Shown piece by piece: positions 21,680 to 31,596 of a stretch of DNA of 64,000 nucleotides. The position numbers were made by a program, and so were the translations under genes. This DNA comes from Streptococcus cristatus ATCC 51100 (lineage in GTDB: Bacteria; Bacillota; Bacilli; Lactobacillales; Streptococcaceae). Below the pieces are notes generated by a model. The model saw nothing but the letters and a program-made list of their open reading frames with translations, did not search any database and was not told the DNA's origin. The number at the start of each line of letters is the position of its first letter. The first letter of the stretch is position 1. The DNA is taken from NCBI RefSeq assembly GCF_000222765.1, contig NZ_AFUE01000007.1, positions 124,001-188,000 of the forward strand, in the 5' to 3' direction.

Positions 21680-21704
21680 AAAAAGCGGGTTTCCCCACTT
21701 TCCG
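21680..21704 (-). terminator. Terminator of the 71-aa protein gene
   Basis: On the minus strand the stem GTGGG-GAAA-CCCGC is followed by TTTTTT, just after the stop codon. Confidence 0.75.
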
Positions 21705-21708
21705 AAGA

Positions 21709-21924
21709 TTAGTCTTCAAACTTTTCATGATTCTTATCGTAGAAATCAATCAAGCCAAGAGCTGTTTCAAAAGAAATATTCTTTACTTTTGCACGTCCTT
21801 GAGCAAGAGCAATAATTGACATTTCACGCGCGTTTGTTTCTTTACTAATACGGTAACCTGTAATTTTTTTGTCACGAACCCATCCAACGACTGACTCTAC
21901 TTTTTCAAAATTTGATTTAGCCAT
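21709..21924 (-). CDS. Small conserved protein, possible helix-turn-helix
   Basis: 71 aa, charged, with no membrane segment. The middle (KKITGYRISKETNAREMSII and ALAQGRAKVKNISF) reads like a compact Cro/XRE-type helix-turn-helix: 'YRISKET' then 'ALAQGR' resembles recognition-helix spacing. This is a pattern judgement only. It has a good ribosome site (GAGAGGAGTAAG), its own terminator, and stands alone between the transporter and the SPFH gene. Confidence 0.65.
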   Translation of the reverse strand: MAKSNFEKVESVVGWVRDKKITGYRISKETNAREMSIIALAQGRAKVKNISFETALGLIDFYDKNHEKFED

Positions 21925-22034
21925 TTCTTACTCCTCTCTAACTTATTTCGAATACTAATATAATGGTTTTTATACAGTTTGTCAACTTAGAAAAACCAAA
22001 ACAAACAAATTAAATAATTCTGAATATTCTATAT

Positions 22035-22931
22035 TTATTTAGCTTTGAGGGCTGAAAGGATCTGGGTGCGAATACTCTCCACTCCATCAGGATTTGCTGG
22101 AAGGAAGATCGTGTTATTTCCTTGCTTATCTGCAAAATTATTCAAGGTATCTAGATACTGGTTAGTCAAGAGGATGGACATAATTTGTTCTTCTGTCAAC
22201 TCAACATTGGCGCCTTTAAGCTCCTTAATTGAGTCTGCTAAGCCGTCTACGATTGCTTTCCGCTGCTCTGCTATACCGACCCCATGAAGACGGTCTTTCT
22301 CAGCCTCGGCTTCTGCAGCAGTTACAATTTTAATCTTATCTGCTTCTGCCAATTCCTGAGCTGCCACGCGCTTGCGTTGAGCCGCGTTGATTTCGTTCAT
22401 AGACTGTTTAACTTCTGCATCTGGCTCAACCTTGGTAATCAAGGTCTTGACAATGATGTAGCCATAAGTCGACATTTCTTCAGCTACCTGTTTTTGGACT
22501 TCTAGGGCGATCTCATCTTTCTTTTCAAAGAGCTCGTCCAAGGTTAGCTTAGGAACAGAGGAACGCAGAGCATCTTCGATATAAGACTTGATCTGCGCTT
22601 CTGGCCGCATGAGTTTATAGTAAGCATCTGTGACATTGTGTTCATTTACCCGATACTGGGTCGCCACATTCATGGTCACAAAGACATTATCCTGAGTCTT
22701 GGTCTCAACAATAATGTCGCTTTGTAGCAAACGCAACTGAACACGAGCGGCGATTTTGTCAATTCCCAAAGGCAAACGGACATTCATCCCACTTGTACTA
22801 GTCTTGTGGTAACGACCAAAACGCTCAATGATGGCAACAGATTGCTGGCGCACGACATAAAGCGAGCTAAATGCCAATAGACCACAAAGAAGAAGAAAAA
22901 TGAGAAAGAAGAAAAAGAAATTCAGTAACAT
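22035..22931 (-). CDS. SPFH/stomatin (band 7) family membrane protein
   Basis: 298 aa. An N-terminal membrane anchor (5-28) leads into a band 7 domain (QQSVAIIERFGRYHKTSTSGMNVRLPLGIDKIAARVQLR) and a long Ala/Glu-rich coiled coil (about 175-230, RVAAQELAEADKIKIVTAAEAEAEKDR). Such proteins form oligomeric membrane platforms, sometimes guiding proteases. No partner NfeD or protease gene is next to it. It has its own strong promoter and is probably a single-gene unit. Confidence 0.85.
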   Translation of the reverse strand: MLLNFFFFFLIFLLLCGLLAFSSLYVVRQQSVAIIERFGRYHKTSTSGMNVRLPLGIDKIAARVQLRLLQSDIIVETKTQDNVFVTMNVATQYRVNEHNVTDAYYKLMRPEAQIKSYIEDALRSSVPKLTLDELFEKKDEIALEVQKQVAEEMSTYGYIIVKTLITKVEPDAEVKQSMNEINAAQRKRVAAQELAEADKIKIVTAAEAEAEKDRLHGVGIAEQRKAIVDGLADSIKELKGANVELTEEQIMSILLTNQYLDTLNNFADKQGNNTIFLPANPDGVESIRTQILSALKAK

Positions 22932-22960
22932 AAGCGCATCTCCTTAATTTAATATAGTAT

Positions 22961-22989
22961 ATTCTAGCACAGTCCTCACTCACTTGCAA
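22961..22989 (-). promoter_or_regulatory. Promoter of the SPFH gene
   Basis: TTGCAA (22984-22989), 17 bp and TAGAAT (22961-22966) on the minus strand, with AGGAGA between the promoter and the ATG. Confidence 0.8.
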
Positions 22990-23024
22990 TTAAAAAGTGG
23001 GATTTTGCTAAAATATTTTTAGGA

Positions 23025-24275
23025 TCAGACTAACATATTATAAAGCGTTTCATTTCCGTTTAGATTGATGAAGGAAGGATCAAAATGTTCGATTCGATTG
23101 ATCAGGCCTGCATAGTCATGTTTATTGGCCAGAGCAATCCCAATCAGGACTGGTCCGGTTCCTTTGCTGGCTCGCTTGATGTATTCAAATCGAGTGATGT
23201 CATCATTTGGCCCTAAAATATCATTTACAAATTCACGTAAGGCACCAGGCCGCTGCGGGAAATTTACTACAAAATAATGCTTGATGCCATCATAAATGAG
23301 GGCACGCTCTTCCATTTCAGGCATACGGTTAATATCATTATTTCCTCCCGAAATGATACAGCAGACAGTTTTTCCTTTGATATATTCTCGCAACACTTCC
23401 AAGGCCGCCACGCTAGCTGCACCAGCAGGCTCTGCGATGATTCCCTGTTTAGAATAAAGATCAATCAAGGTTTCTGAAATCAAGCCTTCATCAACCCCGA
23501 TAAGTGTTTCTACATTCTTCTTCGTTGCTTCATAAGTAGAGGCCCCTACCTTTTGGACTGCGATACCGTCCGCAAATTTGTCAATTTCATTGAGTTTTAC
23601 AGGACCGCCTGCTTCAAAAGCTGCTCTCATACTGCGGGCTCCATTGGCCTCTACCCCGATCACTTCAATTTGTGGCTGGCTTTCCTTGATGTAAGTGGAT
23701 ACTCCTGCGATGAGACCACCGCCTCCTACTGGTACCAAGACCAAGTCTAAATCGATGGACTCCCGAGCTGTATCTTCTAGGATTTCATAAGCAACCGTTC
23801 CCTGACCTGCTTGGACATGAGCATCATCAAAAGGATCGATGAAAGTCCGATTTTCCATCCGAGTGAATTCCATAGCCGCCCGAGCAGAAGCATCAAAAGT
23901 ATCTCCTACTAGCTTAATCGTAACAAAATCGCCACCAAAGAAACGAACCTGTCCAATTTTTTGTTGAGGAGTTGTGATAGGCATAAAAATAGTCGCTGGG
24001 ATTTTCATTTCATTACAAGTGTATGCAACACCCTGAGCGTGGTTTCCCGCAGAAGCGCAGACAACCCCACGTTCTCGCTCTTCCTTGCTCAACTGAGAAA
24101 TAGCATAATAAGCACCACGGATTTTGAAAGAACGAACACGTTGGGCATTTTCCTTTTTAAGATAAATTTTTGCCCCGTACTTCTCTGACAAGTAATGATC
24201 ATAATCAAGCGGTGTATTGACAACAACATCTTTTAACACCTTATGAGCACGGACGATATCTTTTGCTGTTAACAT
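23025..24275 (-). CDS. ilvA: Threonine ammonia-lyase (biosynthetic)
   Basis: This enzyme deaminates threonine to 2-oxobutanoate, the first step of isoleucine synthesis. The PLP-Lys lies in KKENAQRVRSFKIRGA, the phosphate loop in SAGNHAQGVA, and a C-terminal regulatory ACT-like domain begins near residue 330 (HYFVVNFPQRPGALREFV). I use the ATG of MLTAKDIV, preceded by AAAGGAAAAGGA; a longer in-frame form would extend into the ilvC-ilvA hairpin. 416 aa. It is last in ilvBNCA. Confidence 0.95.
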   Translation of the reverse strand: MLTAKDIVRAHKVLKDVVVNTPLDYDHYLSEKYGAKIYLKKENAQRVRSFKIRGAYYAISQLSKEERERGVVCASAGNHAQGVAYTCNEMKIPATIFMPITTPQQKIGQVRFFGGDFVTIKLVGDTFDASARAAMEFTRMENRTFIDPFDDAHVQAGQGTVAYEILEDTARESIDLDLVLVPVGGGGLIAGVSTYIKESQPQIEVIGVEANGARSMRAAFEAGGPVKLNEIDKFADGIAVQKVGASTYEATKKNVETLIGVDEGLISETLIDLYSKQGIIAEPAGAASVAALEVLREYIKGKTVCCIISGGNNDINRMPEMEERALIYDGIKHYFVVNFPQRPGALREFVNDILGPNDDITRFEYIKRASKGTGPVLIGIALANKHDYAGLINRIEHFDPSFINLNGNETLYNMLV

Positions 24276-24302
24276 TCCTTTTCCTTTCCAAATGAGGTAA
24301 AC

Positions 24303-24330
24303 AAACTCAGCTGGGATTCCAGCTGAGTTT
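24303..24330 (-). terminator. Perfect hairpin between ilvC and ilvA
   Basis: AAACTCAGCTGG / CCAGCTGAGTTT with a 4-nt loop, then TGTTT on the minus strand. It may work as a partial terminator or as an mRNA end that lowers ilvA expression relative to ilvC. No separate ilvA promoter is evident. Confidence 0.7.
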
Positions 24331-24341
24331 TCCACACAATC

Positions 24342-25397
<1,056 letters not shown>

Positions 25398-25428
25398 TTA
25401 GGCTGGTTTAACAAATTAAAGGTTTCGT

Positions 25429-25905
25429 TTAATCACGGGTAAAGCCAGTTGCCCCAGTCCGTGCGATATTTCGAATGCCGTAAGGACGGATGACTCGTAA
25501 GAGCGCTTCGCTCTTTTCTGCATCGCCCGTCATCTGGATAGTGATTGAGCTTGGCGCCACATCGACTACCGTTGCCCGGAAAGGCTGGATAATGGCCAAG
25601 ATTTCTGCACGCTTTGCAACAGGTGCCGATACCTTGATCAAAATAACTTCTCGCTCTAGATGAGGATGATCTGTAATATCTCGCACTCGAATCACATCAA
25701 TTTGGCGATTGAGCTGCTTGATAATCTGCTCCACTTCATTGAGGGAATTTACATCAATGATAATGGTAATCCGAGAGACATTTTCATCCTCGGTCGCACC
25801 GACAGAGATACTCTCGATATTGACCTGACGTCTGGAAAGCACACCAGTGAAGCGGTTCAGAACACCTGAACGATTTTGGAGTTTAGCTGTCAACATTCTA
25901 CGCAT
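25429..25905 (-). CDS. ilvN: Acetolactate synthase small (regulatory) subunit
   Basis: The ACT-domain subunit that activates IlvB and carries valine feedback control. The N-terminal ACT domain (RRMLTAKLQNRSGVLNRFTGVLSRRQVNIESISVG) and the C-terminal half (VILIKVSAPVAKRAEILAIIQPFRATVVDV) are complete. 158 aa. Its start overlaps the end of ilvB by 8 bp, so the subunits are translationally coupled. Confidence 0.96.
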   Translation of the reverse strand: MRRMLTAKLQNRSGVLNRFTGVLSRRQVNIESISVGATEDENVSRITIIIDVNSLNEVEQIIKQLNRQIDVIRVRDITDHPHLEREVILIKVSAPVAKRAEILAIIQPFRATVVDVAPSSITIQMTGDAEKSEALLRVIRPYGIRNIARTGATGFTRD

Positions 25906-27598
25906 GGAACTTCACCCCCAACATCTCATGATTGCTCTTGCCAGCCGGCACCATTGGAAGCACGTGCTCCTTGCGGGAAATATCTACCTCGATAAACATC
26001 GGTATGTCGTCTTTCAGGACTTCCAAATCTTGAGCAATGGTCTCTGGATTATCAAATTTATAGGATTTGACACCATAAGCCTGAGCCATCAGCTGAAAAT
26101 CTGGCAAACTGTCAAAGACTGACTCGGAGGTACGACCATCATAGAAGGCTTCCTGCCACTGACGAACCATCCCCAACGAATGATTATTGAGCATGATAAC
26201 CTTAATCGGAATCTTGTAGATATTAAGGATGGCCATCTCTTGATTGGTCATCTGGTAGCCACCGTCTCCAACGAAGAGAACTACTTCCTTATCTGGATTG
26301 GCAATCTTAGCCCCAATCGCTGCTGGAACACCAAAGCCCATGGTTCCAAGACCACCAGACGTAACTAACTGACGTTCGTTTCGATAAGGATAATACTGGG
26401 CTGTCCACATCTGGTGCTGGCCGACGTCCGTTACCACAATGGCATCGCCCTTGGTCAACTCCCCCACGCGCTCAATAACAGCCTGAGGTTGGACAACTCG
26501 TTCCTTCTTATCATAGGAGCGCACCCGCTCCTTGTCTCGTGTCACCTTTTCTATCCACTTGCTGGTATTGTTGTGCACTTGCTCTTCTTCAAGCAACATT
26601 TGCAAAGCTTTCTTGGCATCTCCTACAATAGGAATATCCACGCTGATGATCTTGCCAATTTCTGCTGGATCGATATCAATGTGGGCCACCTTAGCACTTT
26701 TAGCAAAGGTCTTAGGATTACCAGTCAGGCGGTCATCAAAACGACATCCAATGCTAATCATGAAGTCTGCTTCCGTCATCGCAATATTAGCCGCGAAAGA
26801 ACCATGCATGCCACCCATACCCAAGAACAAAGGATGATCTGTCGCAATCGTTCCCTGCCCCAACAACGAGGTCACTACTGGAATCTGATACCGCTCTGCA
26901 AAAGCAACCATCTCCGCTGCTGCCCCTGCATAGCTAATACCACCACCAGAAAGAAGAACAGGTTTTTTAGCCTTGGAAAGCTGTTTAAGAATCTTCTTAA
27001 TCTGTAATTCATTAGGCTCAATTGTTGGTTGATAGCTTGGCAGATGCAACTGAGTGTCATAGATAAAGTCCGTATCCAGAGCTGAGACATCCTTTGGCAA
27101 ATCAATAACGACTGGCCCTGGACGACCTGTGGTCGCAATATGAATAGCCTCCGTAATGATTCTTGGTATGTCTGCCGTCTCCCGTACCTGATAATTGTAC
27201 TTAGTGATGGGAGTAGTAATACCGACAATGTCGGCTTCTTGAAAGGCATCCTTACCAATGCCTGGCGTCGCTACCTGCCCAGTAAAAACCAAAAGGGGAA
27301 CACTGTCACTCATCGCGTCGGCGATCCCAGTAATGGCATTGGTTGCCCCCGGACCACTGGTTACAACGGCCACACCAATTTTCCCAGTAGACTTAGCGTA
27401 GCCTTCTGCTTCATGAACACACCCCTGCTCATGGCGACCAAGAATATGGCGGATACCTTTAAAGCTATAAATAGCATCATAGAGGGGCAAGACTGCACCA
27501 CCAGGATAGCCAAAAATAGTATCAACACCAAGATTTTTCAAGGTTTCCAAGACCAGCTGCGAGCCGGACTTAGGAGTTTCTAATTGGATTCTTTCCAT
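25898..27598 (-). CDS. ilvB: Acetolactate synthase large subunit
   Basis: The ThDP- and FAD-dependent catalytic subunit. The activating Glu lies in ILGRHEQGCVHEAEGYAKS, and the ThDP-Mg motif is GDGGYQMTNQEMAILNIYKIPIKVIMLNN. 566 aa. It is first in the cluster. A promoter with an extended -10, and a CodY-like box between promoter and start, point to repression when branched-chain amino acids are plentiful. Confidence 0.97.
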   Translation of the reverse strand: MERIQLETPKSGSQLVLETLKNLGVDTIFGYPGGAVLPLYDAIYSFKGIRHILGRHEQGCVHEAEGYAKSTGKIGVAVVTSGPGATNAITGIADAMSDSVPLLVFTGQVATPGIGKDAFQEADIVGITTPITKYNYQVRETADIPRIITEAIHIATTGRPGPVVIDLPKDVSALDTDFIYDTQLHLPSYQPTIEPNELQIKKILKQLSKAKKPVLLSGGGISYAGAAAEMVAFAERYQIPVVTSLLGQGTIATDHPLFLGMGGMHGSFAANIAMTEADFMISIGCRFDDRLTGNPKTFAKSAKVAHIDIDPAEIGKIISVDIPIVGDAKKALQMLLEEEQVHNNTSKWIEKVTRDKERVRSYDKKERVVQPQAVIERVGELTKGDAIVVTDVGQHQMWTAQYYPYRNERQLVTSGGLGTMGFGVPAAIGAKIANPDKEVVLFVGDGGYQMTNQEMAILNIYKIPIKVIMLNNHSLGMVRQWQEAFYDGRTSESVFDSLPDFQLMAQAYGVKSYKFDNPETIAQDLEVLKDDIPMFIEVDISRKEHVLPMVPAGKSNHEMLGVKFHA

Positions 27599-27620
27599 AT
27601 TTCCCCTTTCATTTATTTAC

Positions 27621-27635
27621 AATTTTCTAAAAATT
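27621..27635. promoter_or_regulatory. CodY box upstream of ilvB
   Basis: AATTTTCTAAAAATT matches the CodY consensus AATTTTCWGAAAATT at 14 of 15 bases. It lies about 16 bp downstream of the -10 and 22 bp before the ATG, where bound CodY would block transcription. Confidence 0.8.
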
Positions 27636-27651
27636 CAAAAAGCTTTCTACT

Positions 27652-27679
27652 ATGATAACATTTTTGAAAAAAATTGCAA
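27652..27679 (-). promoter_or_regulatory. ilvB promoter
   Basis: TTGCAA (27674-27679), 16 bp, and TATCAT (27652-27657) preceded by TGT, an extended -10, on the minus strand. Confidence 0.75.
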
Positions 27680-27724
27680 GTATCGCGGATGTTTTTTTTC
27701 ATTCTGATTGAAAAAGATAAGAAA

Positions 27725-27751
27725 ATCCCGCTAAATCCGAATGTAGCGAGA
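27725..27751 (-). terminator. Terminator of the two-component/ABC operon
   Basis: Stem CTCGCTA / TAGCGGGA on the minus strand followed by TTTTCTT. It lies just after the response-regulator stop codon. Confidence 0.7.
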
Positions 27752-27759
27752 TAATTATT

Positions 27760-28359
27760 TTATATCCATCCTTGTTCTTGAGCAATTCGGACAGCTTCCG
27801 TACGATTGTCTGCTGCTAGCTTGGTCAGGATGGTCGACATATAGTTGCGAATAGTTCCATTTGATAAATAGAGTTTTTCAGCAATTTCTTTATTAGAAAG
27901 CCCAGTTGCTGCTGCTTCTAAGACTAGAAGCTCCTGATGAGAGAGGGGATTTTTATGAGTCATCAGCACTTCCATGAGTTCAGGTGAGTATTCTTTTTGT
28001 CCAGCCAAGACAGTATGGATGGTCTTCATCAGATCCGCAATGCTGCGCTCCTTGAGCACATAGGCATCAACATCCGCCTTAACCGCTCGCTCAAAATAGC
28101 CTGGCCGCTTAAAAGTCGTCACAATGATGACCTTGACAGCTGGCTGATGCTCTTTCACCCATTCTAGAACATCCAGCCCTGTCTGATAGGGCATCTCTAC
28201 ATCCAAGATAGCCACATCGACTGGATTGGTCTTAAGTAGCTCAATAGCTTCACGACCATCTGCCGCTTGAGAAACACTAGCAACATCCGGCTGCAATTGC
28301 AAGAGCTGGCTAAGGGCATCCCGCAGCATACTCTGATCTTCTGCTAATAATATCTTCAT
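27760..28359 (-). CDS. NarL/LuxR-family response regulator
   Basis: 199 aa. The receiver domain (1-120) has the acidic pocket EDQ, phospho-acceptor Asp53 (VAILDVEMP) and the Thr/Lys switch residues (VTTF, LKER). The C-terminal LuxR helix-turn-helix (about 135-195) has the typical [26 protein letters not shown]. It overlaps the kinase gene by 4 bp. Its probable targets are the two operator-like sites upstream of this operon. Confidence 0.93.
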   Translation of the reverse strand: MKILLAEDQSMLRDALSQLLQLQPDVASVSQAADGREAIELLKTNPVDVAILDVEMPYQTGLDVLEWVKEHQPAVKVIIVTTFKRPGYFERAVKADVDAYVLKERSIADLMKTIHTVLAGQKEYSPELMEVLMTHKNPLSHQELLVLEAAATGLSNKEIAEKLYLSNGTIRNYMSTILTKLAADNRTEAVRIAQEQGWI

Positions 28360-29462
28360 CGCTCGTCTCCTCTAATCCTATATCGCAAGTGCACGCGAAT
28401 AATGGTTGGCTTGTGATTGCTGATGACCTCCACGCTACCGTCAAGCCCCTCCAAGCGCTCACGTACCGAATGCAAGTCTTGGCCCGTCACTTGCCTAAAG
28501 CCTCGGCCGTCATCTTCAACTTCCAAGATTAAATCTCGATCCTGACTATACAAATCAATCCTGGATTTCTTGGCCTCCGCATGCTTGATAATATTGGTTG
28601 CTAATTCCAACAAAATCATACTAATGGTAAACTGCATTTCCGTAGGGATACTGGCTACATTGAGCTGATTATGAAGCTCCAAGTCAATATCGCTCATCTC
28701 CAGCATGGTTCGGATTGTTGCTAATTCTTCATCCAGCGTCCGCGTCTTGAGAGTGTCTACAATCCGTCGAACATCTGCCATGGCCTGCTTACTGATCCGC
28801 CGCACTTCCTCCATCTCTTTCTCCGCCTGCTCGTAGGCCTTCATTTGCAGGAATTGCTGGGCCAGCTCTGTCTTGACGCTGAGCATGGCAAAGGTATGGC
28901 CCAAACTATCATGTAAATCCCGTCCGATTCGATTGCGCTCATTTTCCGCTAGGAAAAGATTAAGCTGGGCATTCTGCTTGCTTTTTTCTTCCTTGAGCTG
29001 TTCAGCAACTTGGATACGATGCAGACCCAGGGTCAAGAAATCCGAAAAGAGAAAGGTCGTTGAGAAAAGAATCAAATCACCTATACTTATTTGATTTTGA
29101 ATAGAAACCCCAAACAAAATAGCCGGTTGGATAGCTAAGAAACTCCAGAAGCGCCAAGATGTAAAGGAAATTTCCTTATAATGATAAATTAGAAGATTTG
29201 ATAAATAAAAAATATACCACACAAATCCCCCATTCAGCCAAATGGAAGTATAAAAAATGTAGGCAAGCATGACCCACCAGGACAGAGCCTGATAGAAAGG
29301 CTTTTTCTCTGTGAGGATGGTATAGTAAGCCACTATAAACAATGCTGTCCAAAGCAAAGTCAAAAGCGGGTATTCACCGCTGATGACACCCGCTATTGGA
29401 AAGATGATAAAGACCAGAGAAATATGAAACATATGATGTATGTTTTTGAACTTTTCCCACAT
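28356..29462 (-). CDS. Sensor histidine kinase (HisKA_3, DesK/LiaS-like)
   Basis: Five or six membrane spans (about 10-145) with short loops and no large extracellular domain, then a HisKA_3 dimerisation domain with His184 ([15 protein letters not shown]) and a HATPase domain ([17 protein letters not shown]). Such intramembrane-sensing kinases often watch an ABC exporter or membrane damage. I prefer the ATG (MWEKFKN), giving 368 aa; an upstream in-frame TTG inside the permease end is possible. The arrangement resembles pneumococcal TCS11 by memory of synteny. Confidence 0.9.
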   Translation of the reverse strand: MWEKFKNIHHMFHISLVFIIFPIAGVISGEYPLLTLLWTALFIVAYYTILTEKKPFYQALSWWVMLAYIFYTSIWLNGGFVWYIFYLSNLLIYHYKEISFTSWRFWSFLAIQPAILFGVSIQNQISIGDLILFSTTFLFSDFLTLGLHRIQVAEQLKEEKSKQNAQLNLFLAENERNRIGRDLHDSLGHTFAMLSVKTELAQQFLQMKAYEQAEKEMEEVRRISKQAMADVRRIVDTLKTRTLDEELATIRTMLEMSDIDLELHNQLNVASIPTEMQFTISMILLELATNIIKHAEAKKSRIDLYSQDRDLILEVEDDGRGFRQVTGQDLHSVRERLEGLDGSVEVISNHKPTIIRVHLRYRIRGDER

Positions 29463-29466
29463 AGAA

Positions 29467-30201
29467 TTATTTAACCTCAATCCGTTTTTTGAGCTGAAGG
29501 ACCAAAATGCTGAAGAAAATGGTGTAGGCTAGGACGATTAGCATGGCAGAGACATTCCAGTCATGGTGTTCCAAATAGGCAGAAACCACCTGCATGAGCT
29601 GGTAACTCGGAGTTAGCTTGCCGATAGATTGCAACCAGTCTGGAAACATAGTTAGCGGAAACCAAAGCCCGCCCAAGACTGCTAAAGCCATATAAACGAT
29701 ATTGCCCACAACAGACATGAGCTGGGCACTGGGCAGGAGACTAACCAAGACGCCCATGGCGATAAAGACCATACTGCCAACCAAAAGAATTAGGGCAATC
29801 ACGAGCCAGTCCATCATGGGCATATTGACTCCACGAACGAAATGTCCAACAGAGAAGACTACGATGATGGAAAGCAGAAAGGTCAGCAAAGTACTGAAAA
29901 GCTTGGATATATAATATTCTACCATAGAAACGGGCGAATGCTGAATCAATTTTTGCCAGTTATTGGTCTTATCCGACTGCAAGGTACTGGGAATACTGAA
30001 AAAAGCACTGGACATGATACTAAAAACGGTCATAGAAAAGAGATAGGTCTGGAGCACAAGCGTCGGTACATCAGAACCTGACATCATTCCTGAAAAGATC
30101 AGATAGAATACGCTGGGTAGCCCGATAGAGAGCAGGTAGTAAGCCGCCTGCCGCTTCATCAAAATCAACTCCATTTTCATTAAACTAACCATATTTTTCA
30201 T
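29467..30201 (-). CDS. ABC-2 type transporter permease
   Basis: 244 aa with six predicted membrane segments, the last at VSAMLIVLAYTIFFSILVLQL. It is the membrane half of an exporter whose ATPase gene lies 12 bp upstream. The substrate is unknown. Co-transcription with a kinase and regulator suggests a stress- or antimicrobial-responsive exporter. Confidence 0.88.
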   Translation of the reverse strand: MKNMVSLMKMELILMKRQAAYYLLSIGLPSVFYLIFSGMMSGSDVPTLVLQTYLFSMTVFSIMSSAFFSIPSTLQSDKTNNWQKLIQHSPVSMVEYYISKLFSTLLTFLLSIIVVFSVGHFVRGVNMPMMDWLVIALILLVGSMVFIAMGVLVSLLPSAQLMSVVGNIVYMALAVLGGLWFPLTMFPDWLQSIGKLTPSYQLMQVVSAYLEHHDWNVSAMLIVLAYTIFFSILVLQLKKRIEVK

Positions 30202-30213
30202 AATGCTGCTCCT

Positions 30214-31089
30214 TTACTCTTGTGTCGTCTCAAAAATACTATCCAGCAGGGTGCGATTGCGGACTTCGATTTCTTCAATCGTACAGCCATGCTCCTGCAG
30301 AATTTGCCAGACCTGACTGGCGTCCTTGGTCGCAAAGGATAAGGCCTTTTGCTTGATTTCAATCTCTGTCACACCAGCTATCTTTTCCACAACTTCTTTA
30401 TAGGAAAGAGGCAGTGTGAAGTGTTTTTCCTGCTCTTCCTTGCGCATGGCATAAGGCGTGGTATCGCGGATGAGTTCTCCCTTATGAAGCACCAAAATAC
30501 GGTCAGCCGTATGCTCCACTTCTTCAATATAGTGGGAAGAATAGACAATGGTCACACCTTGCTTCTTGAGCTGATCCACAATTTCCCAGAAGTGCTGGCG
30601 CGTCGAAGTGTCCATAGCCGAAGTCGGTTCATCTAAGAAAAGAATCTTTGGACGGCCAATCAAGGCTAAAATAAAGGAGAAGAGGCGTTTTTGACCACCA
30701 GAGAGCTTGGAAGCTAGCTGGTTCTTCTGCTTGTCAGAAAAGCCCAACAAGACATTGATTTCCTCTTCAGACAGGCTATTAGGATAGATAGATCGAAAGA
30801 AAGAGAGGAGTTCCTTGACTTTCAAATCCCCCACCACTGTATTTTCCTGAGGTAAAATGGCAACCATCTCTTTCAAACGATTATCCGTTGGCTTTAAGCC
30901 TTGAACCAGCGCTTGGCCAGAAGTCAGGAATTTATCGCCTAGGAGACAGTCCATCAGAGTTGTTTTGCCAGCTCCGTTGGGGCCAATCAAAGCCACACAA
31001 TCCCCTTCTTCAATGTCAAAGGAAATGTGGCGCAAAATCTCTTTCCCCCGAATGCTTTTAGATAGCTTTTTCACTTCAATCAATTTCAT
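30214..31089 (-). CDS. ABC transporter ATP-binding protein
   Basis: The ATPase of the exporter. Walker A is GPNGAGKTTLM, signature KLSGGQKRLFS, Walker B ILFLDEPTSAMD and switch His in YSSHYIEE. A C-terminal extension of about 80 aa (from DTTPYAM) is typical of drug or antibiotic exporters. I start at MKLIEVKKL, 291 aa, with GGAGGAAG at proper spacing; a longer form would overlap the previous gene by more. The upstream gene overlaps it by 14 bp. Confidence 0.92.
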   Translation of the reverse strand: MKLIEVKKLSKSIRGKEILRHISFDIEEGDCVALIGPNGAGKTTLMDCLLGDKFLTSGQALVQGLKPTDNRLKEMVAILPQENTVVGDLKVKELLSFFRSIYPNSLSEEEINVLLGFSDKQKNQLASKLSGGQKRLFSFILALIGRPKILFLDEPTSAMDTSTRQHFWEIVDQLKKQGVTIVYSSHYIEEVEHTADRILVLHKGELIRDTTPYAMRKEEQEKHFTLPLSYKEVVEKIAGVTEIEIKQKALSFATKDASQVWQILQEHGCTIEEIEVRNRTLLDSIFETTQE

Positions 31090-31270
31090 GATCTTCCTCC
31101 TTAATAAAATCATAGATGAGCGGCCAGATGACAAAGACAACTAGAATCACTCCCCCTACTCCTATATAAAATTGCTGGGGTAGAAATTCTAACAGAAAAC
31201 CCGGTATCATCTGAAAACACCATACATCCATTGCAACTCCAATGAATAAGATGGACAAGTACTTTTTCAT
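31076..31270 (-). CDS. Small membrane protein of the TCS-ABC operon (64 aa)
   Basis: Two hydrophobic stretches (residues 4-24 and 34-55) joined by a short Pro/Phe-rich loop, with a charged C-terminal tail KEEDHEID. No family recognised. It has a ribosome site (GAGGAGAAAG), overlaps the ATPase gene by 14 bp, and starts 2 bp after the preceding small gene, so it is clearly part of the operon. It may be an accessory subunit of the exporter or of the sensor. Confidence 0.75.
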   Translation of the reverse strand: MKKYLSILFIGVAMDVWCFQMIPGFLLEFLPQQFYIGVGGVILVVFVIWPLIYDFIKEEDHEID

Positions 31271-31272
31271 TT

Positions 31273-31449
31273 CTACTTTCTCCTCTTGCTTAACTTAGCC
31301 ACTTCCTTTAGGACGTAGCTAGCCAGCCCCAAGCTAGCAAAAATCTCCCAAGGAAAGCGGTAAAGAGCTGCTCCGCTAATTCTCGCCAACTGATAAAATA
31401 TCATCCCAACAAGACTCAAGACTGCTACTTTTATCAACCATATTTTCAT
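31273..31449 (-). CDS. Small membrane protein, first gene of the TCS-ABC operon (58 aa)
   Basis: The reading frame from the ATG at 31449 gives 58 aa: MKIWLIKVAVLSLVGMIFYQ, one membrane helix, then a second moderately hydrophobic part and a basic end (KLSKRRK). CAGGAGTAGTTGC precedes the ATG. The stop lies 2 bp before the next small gene. The function is unknown; tiny, basic, paired membrane proteins at the head of such operons may be sensors or immunity factors. Confidence 0.65.
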   Translation of the reverse strand: MKIWLIKVAVLSLVGMIFYQLARISGAALYRFPWEIFASLGLASYVLKEVAKLSKRRK

Positions 31450-31483
31450 GCAACTACTCCTGATTTCTTCATTTCTTACTTGT

Positions 31484-31489
31484 ATTATA
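31484..31489 (-). promoter_or_regulatory. Promoter -10 of the TCS-ABC operon
   Basis: TATAAT on the minus strand, 35 bp before the first ATG. There is no consensus -35 (31507-31512 is poor), which suggests that an activator is needed. Confidence 0.65.
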
Positions 31490-31513
31490 GACCTTCCTGC
31501 CTCTTCCGACTAG

Positions 31514-31548
31514 ATGATTTTGTCACTAGACTATATGACAAATGTCAT
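31514..31548. promoter_or_regulatory. Operator-like pair for the NarL-type regulator
   Basis: The perfect palindrome ATGACA-AA-TGTCAT at 31535-31548 and a related sequence ATGATTTTGTCAC at 31514-31526 have centres about 21 bp apart, two helical turns. They lie directly upstream of the weak -35 of the operon, the usual place for an activating NarL-family dimer pair. Confidence 0.6.
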
Positions 31549-31562
31549 GGTTTCTAGGCAGC

Positions 31563-31588
31563 AAAAAAAGACGAGATGACTCGCCTTT
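31563..31588 (-). terminator. Terminator of the lipoprotein gene
   Basis: On the minus strand, GGCGAG-TCAT-CTCGTC (with G-T pairs) is followed by seven T residues. Confidence 0.75.
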
Positions 31589-31596
31589 ATACACTC

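Noticed and set aside
26414-27007. Long plus-strand frame inside ilvB
   Set aside because: It is antisense to a well-conserved gene with ThDP motifs, and has no ribosome site or family match.
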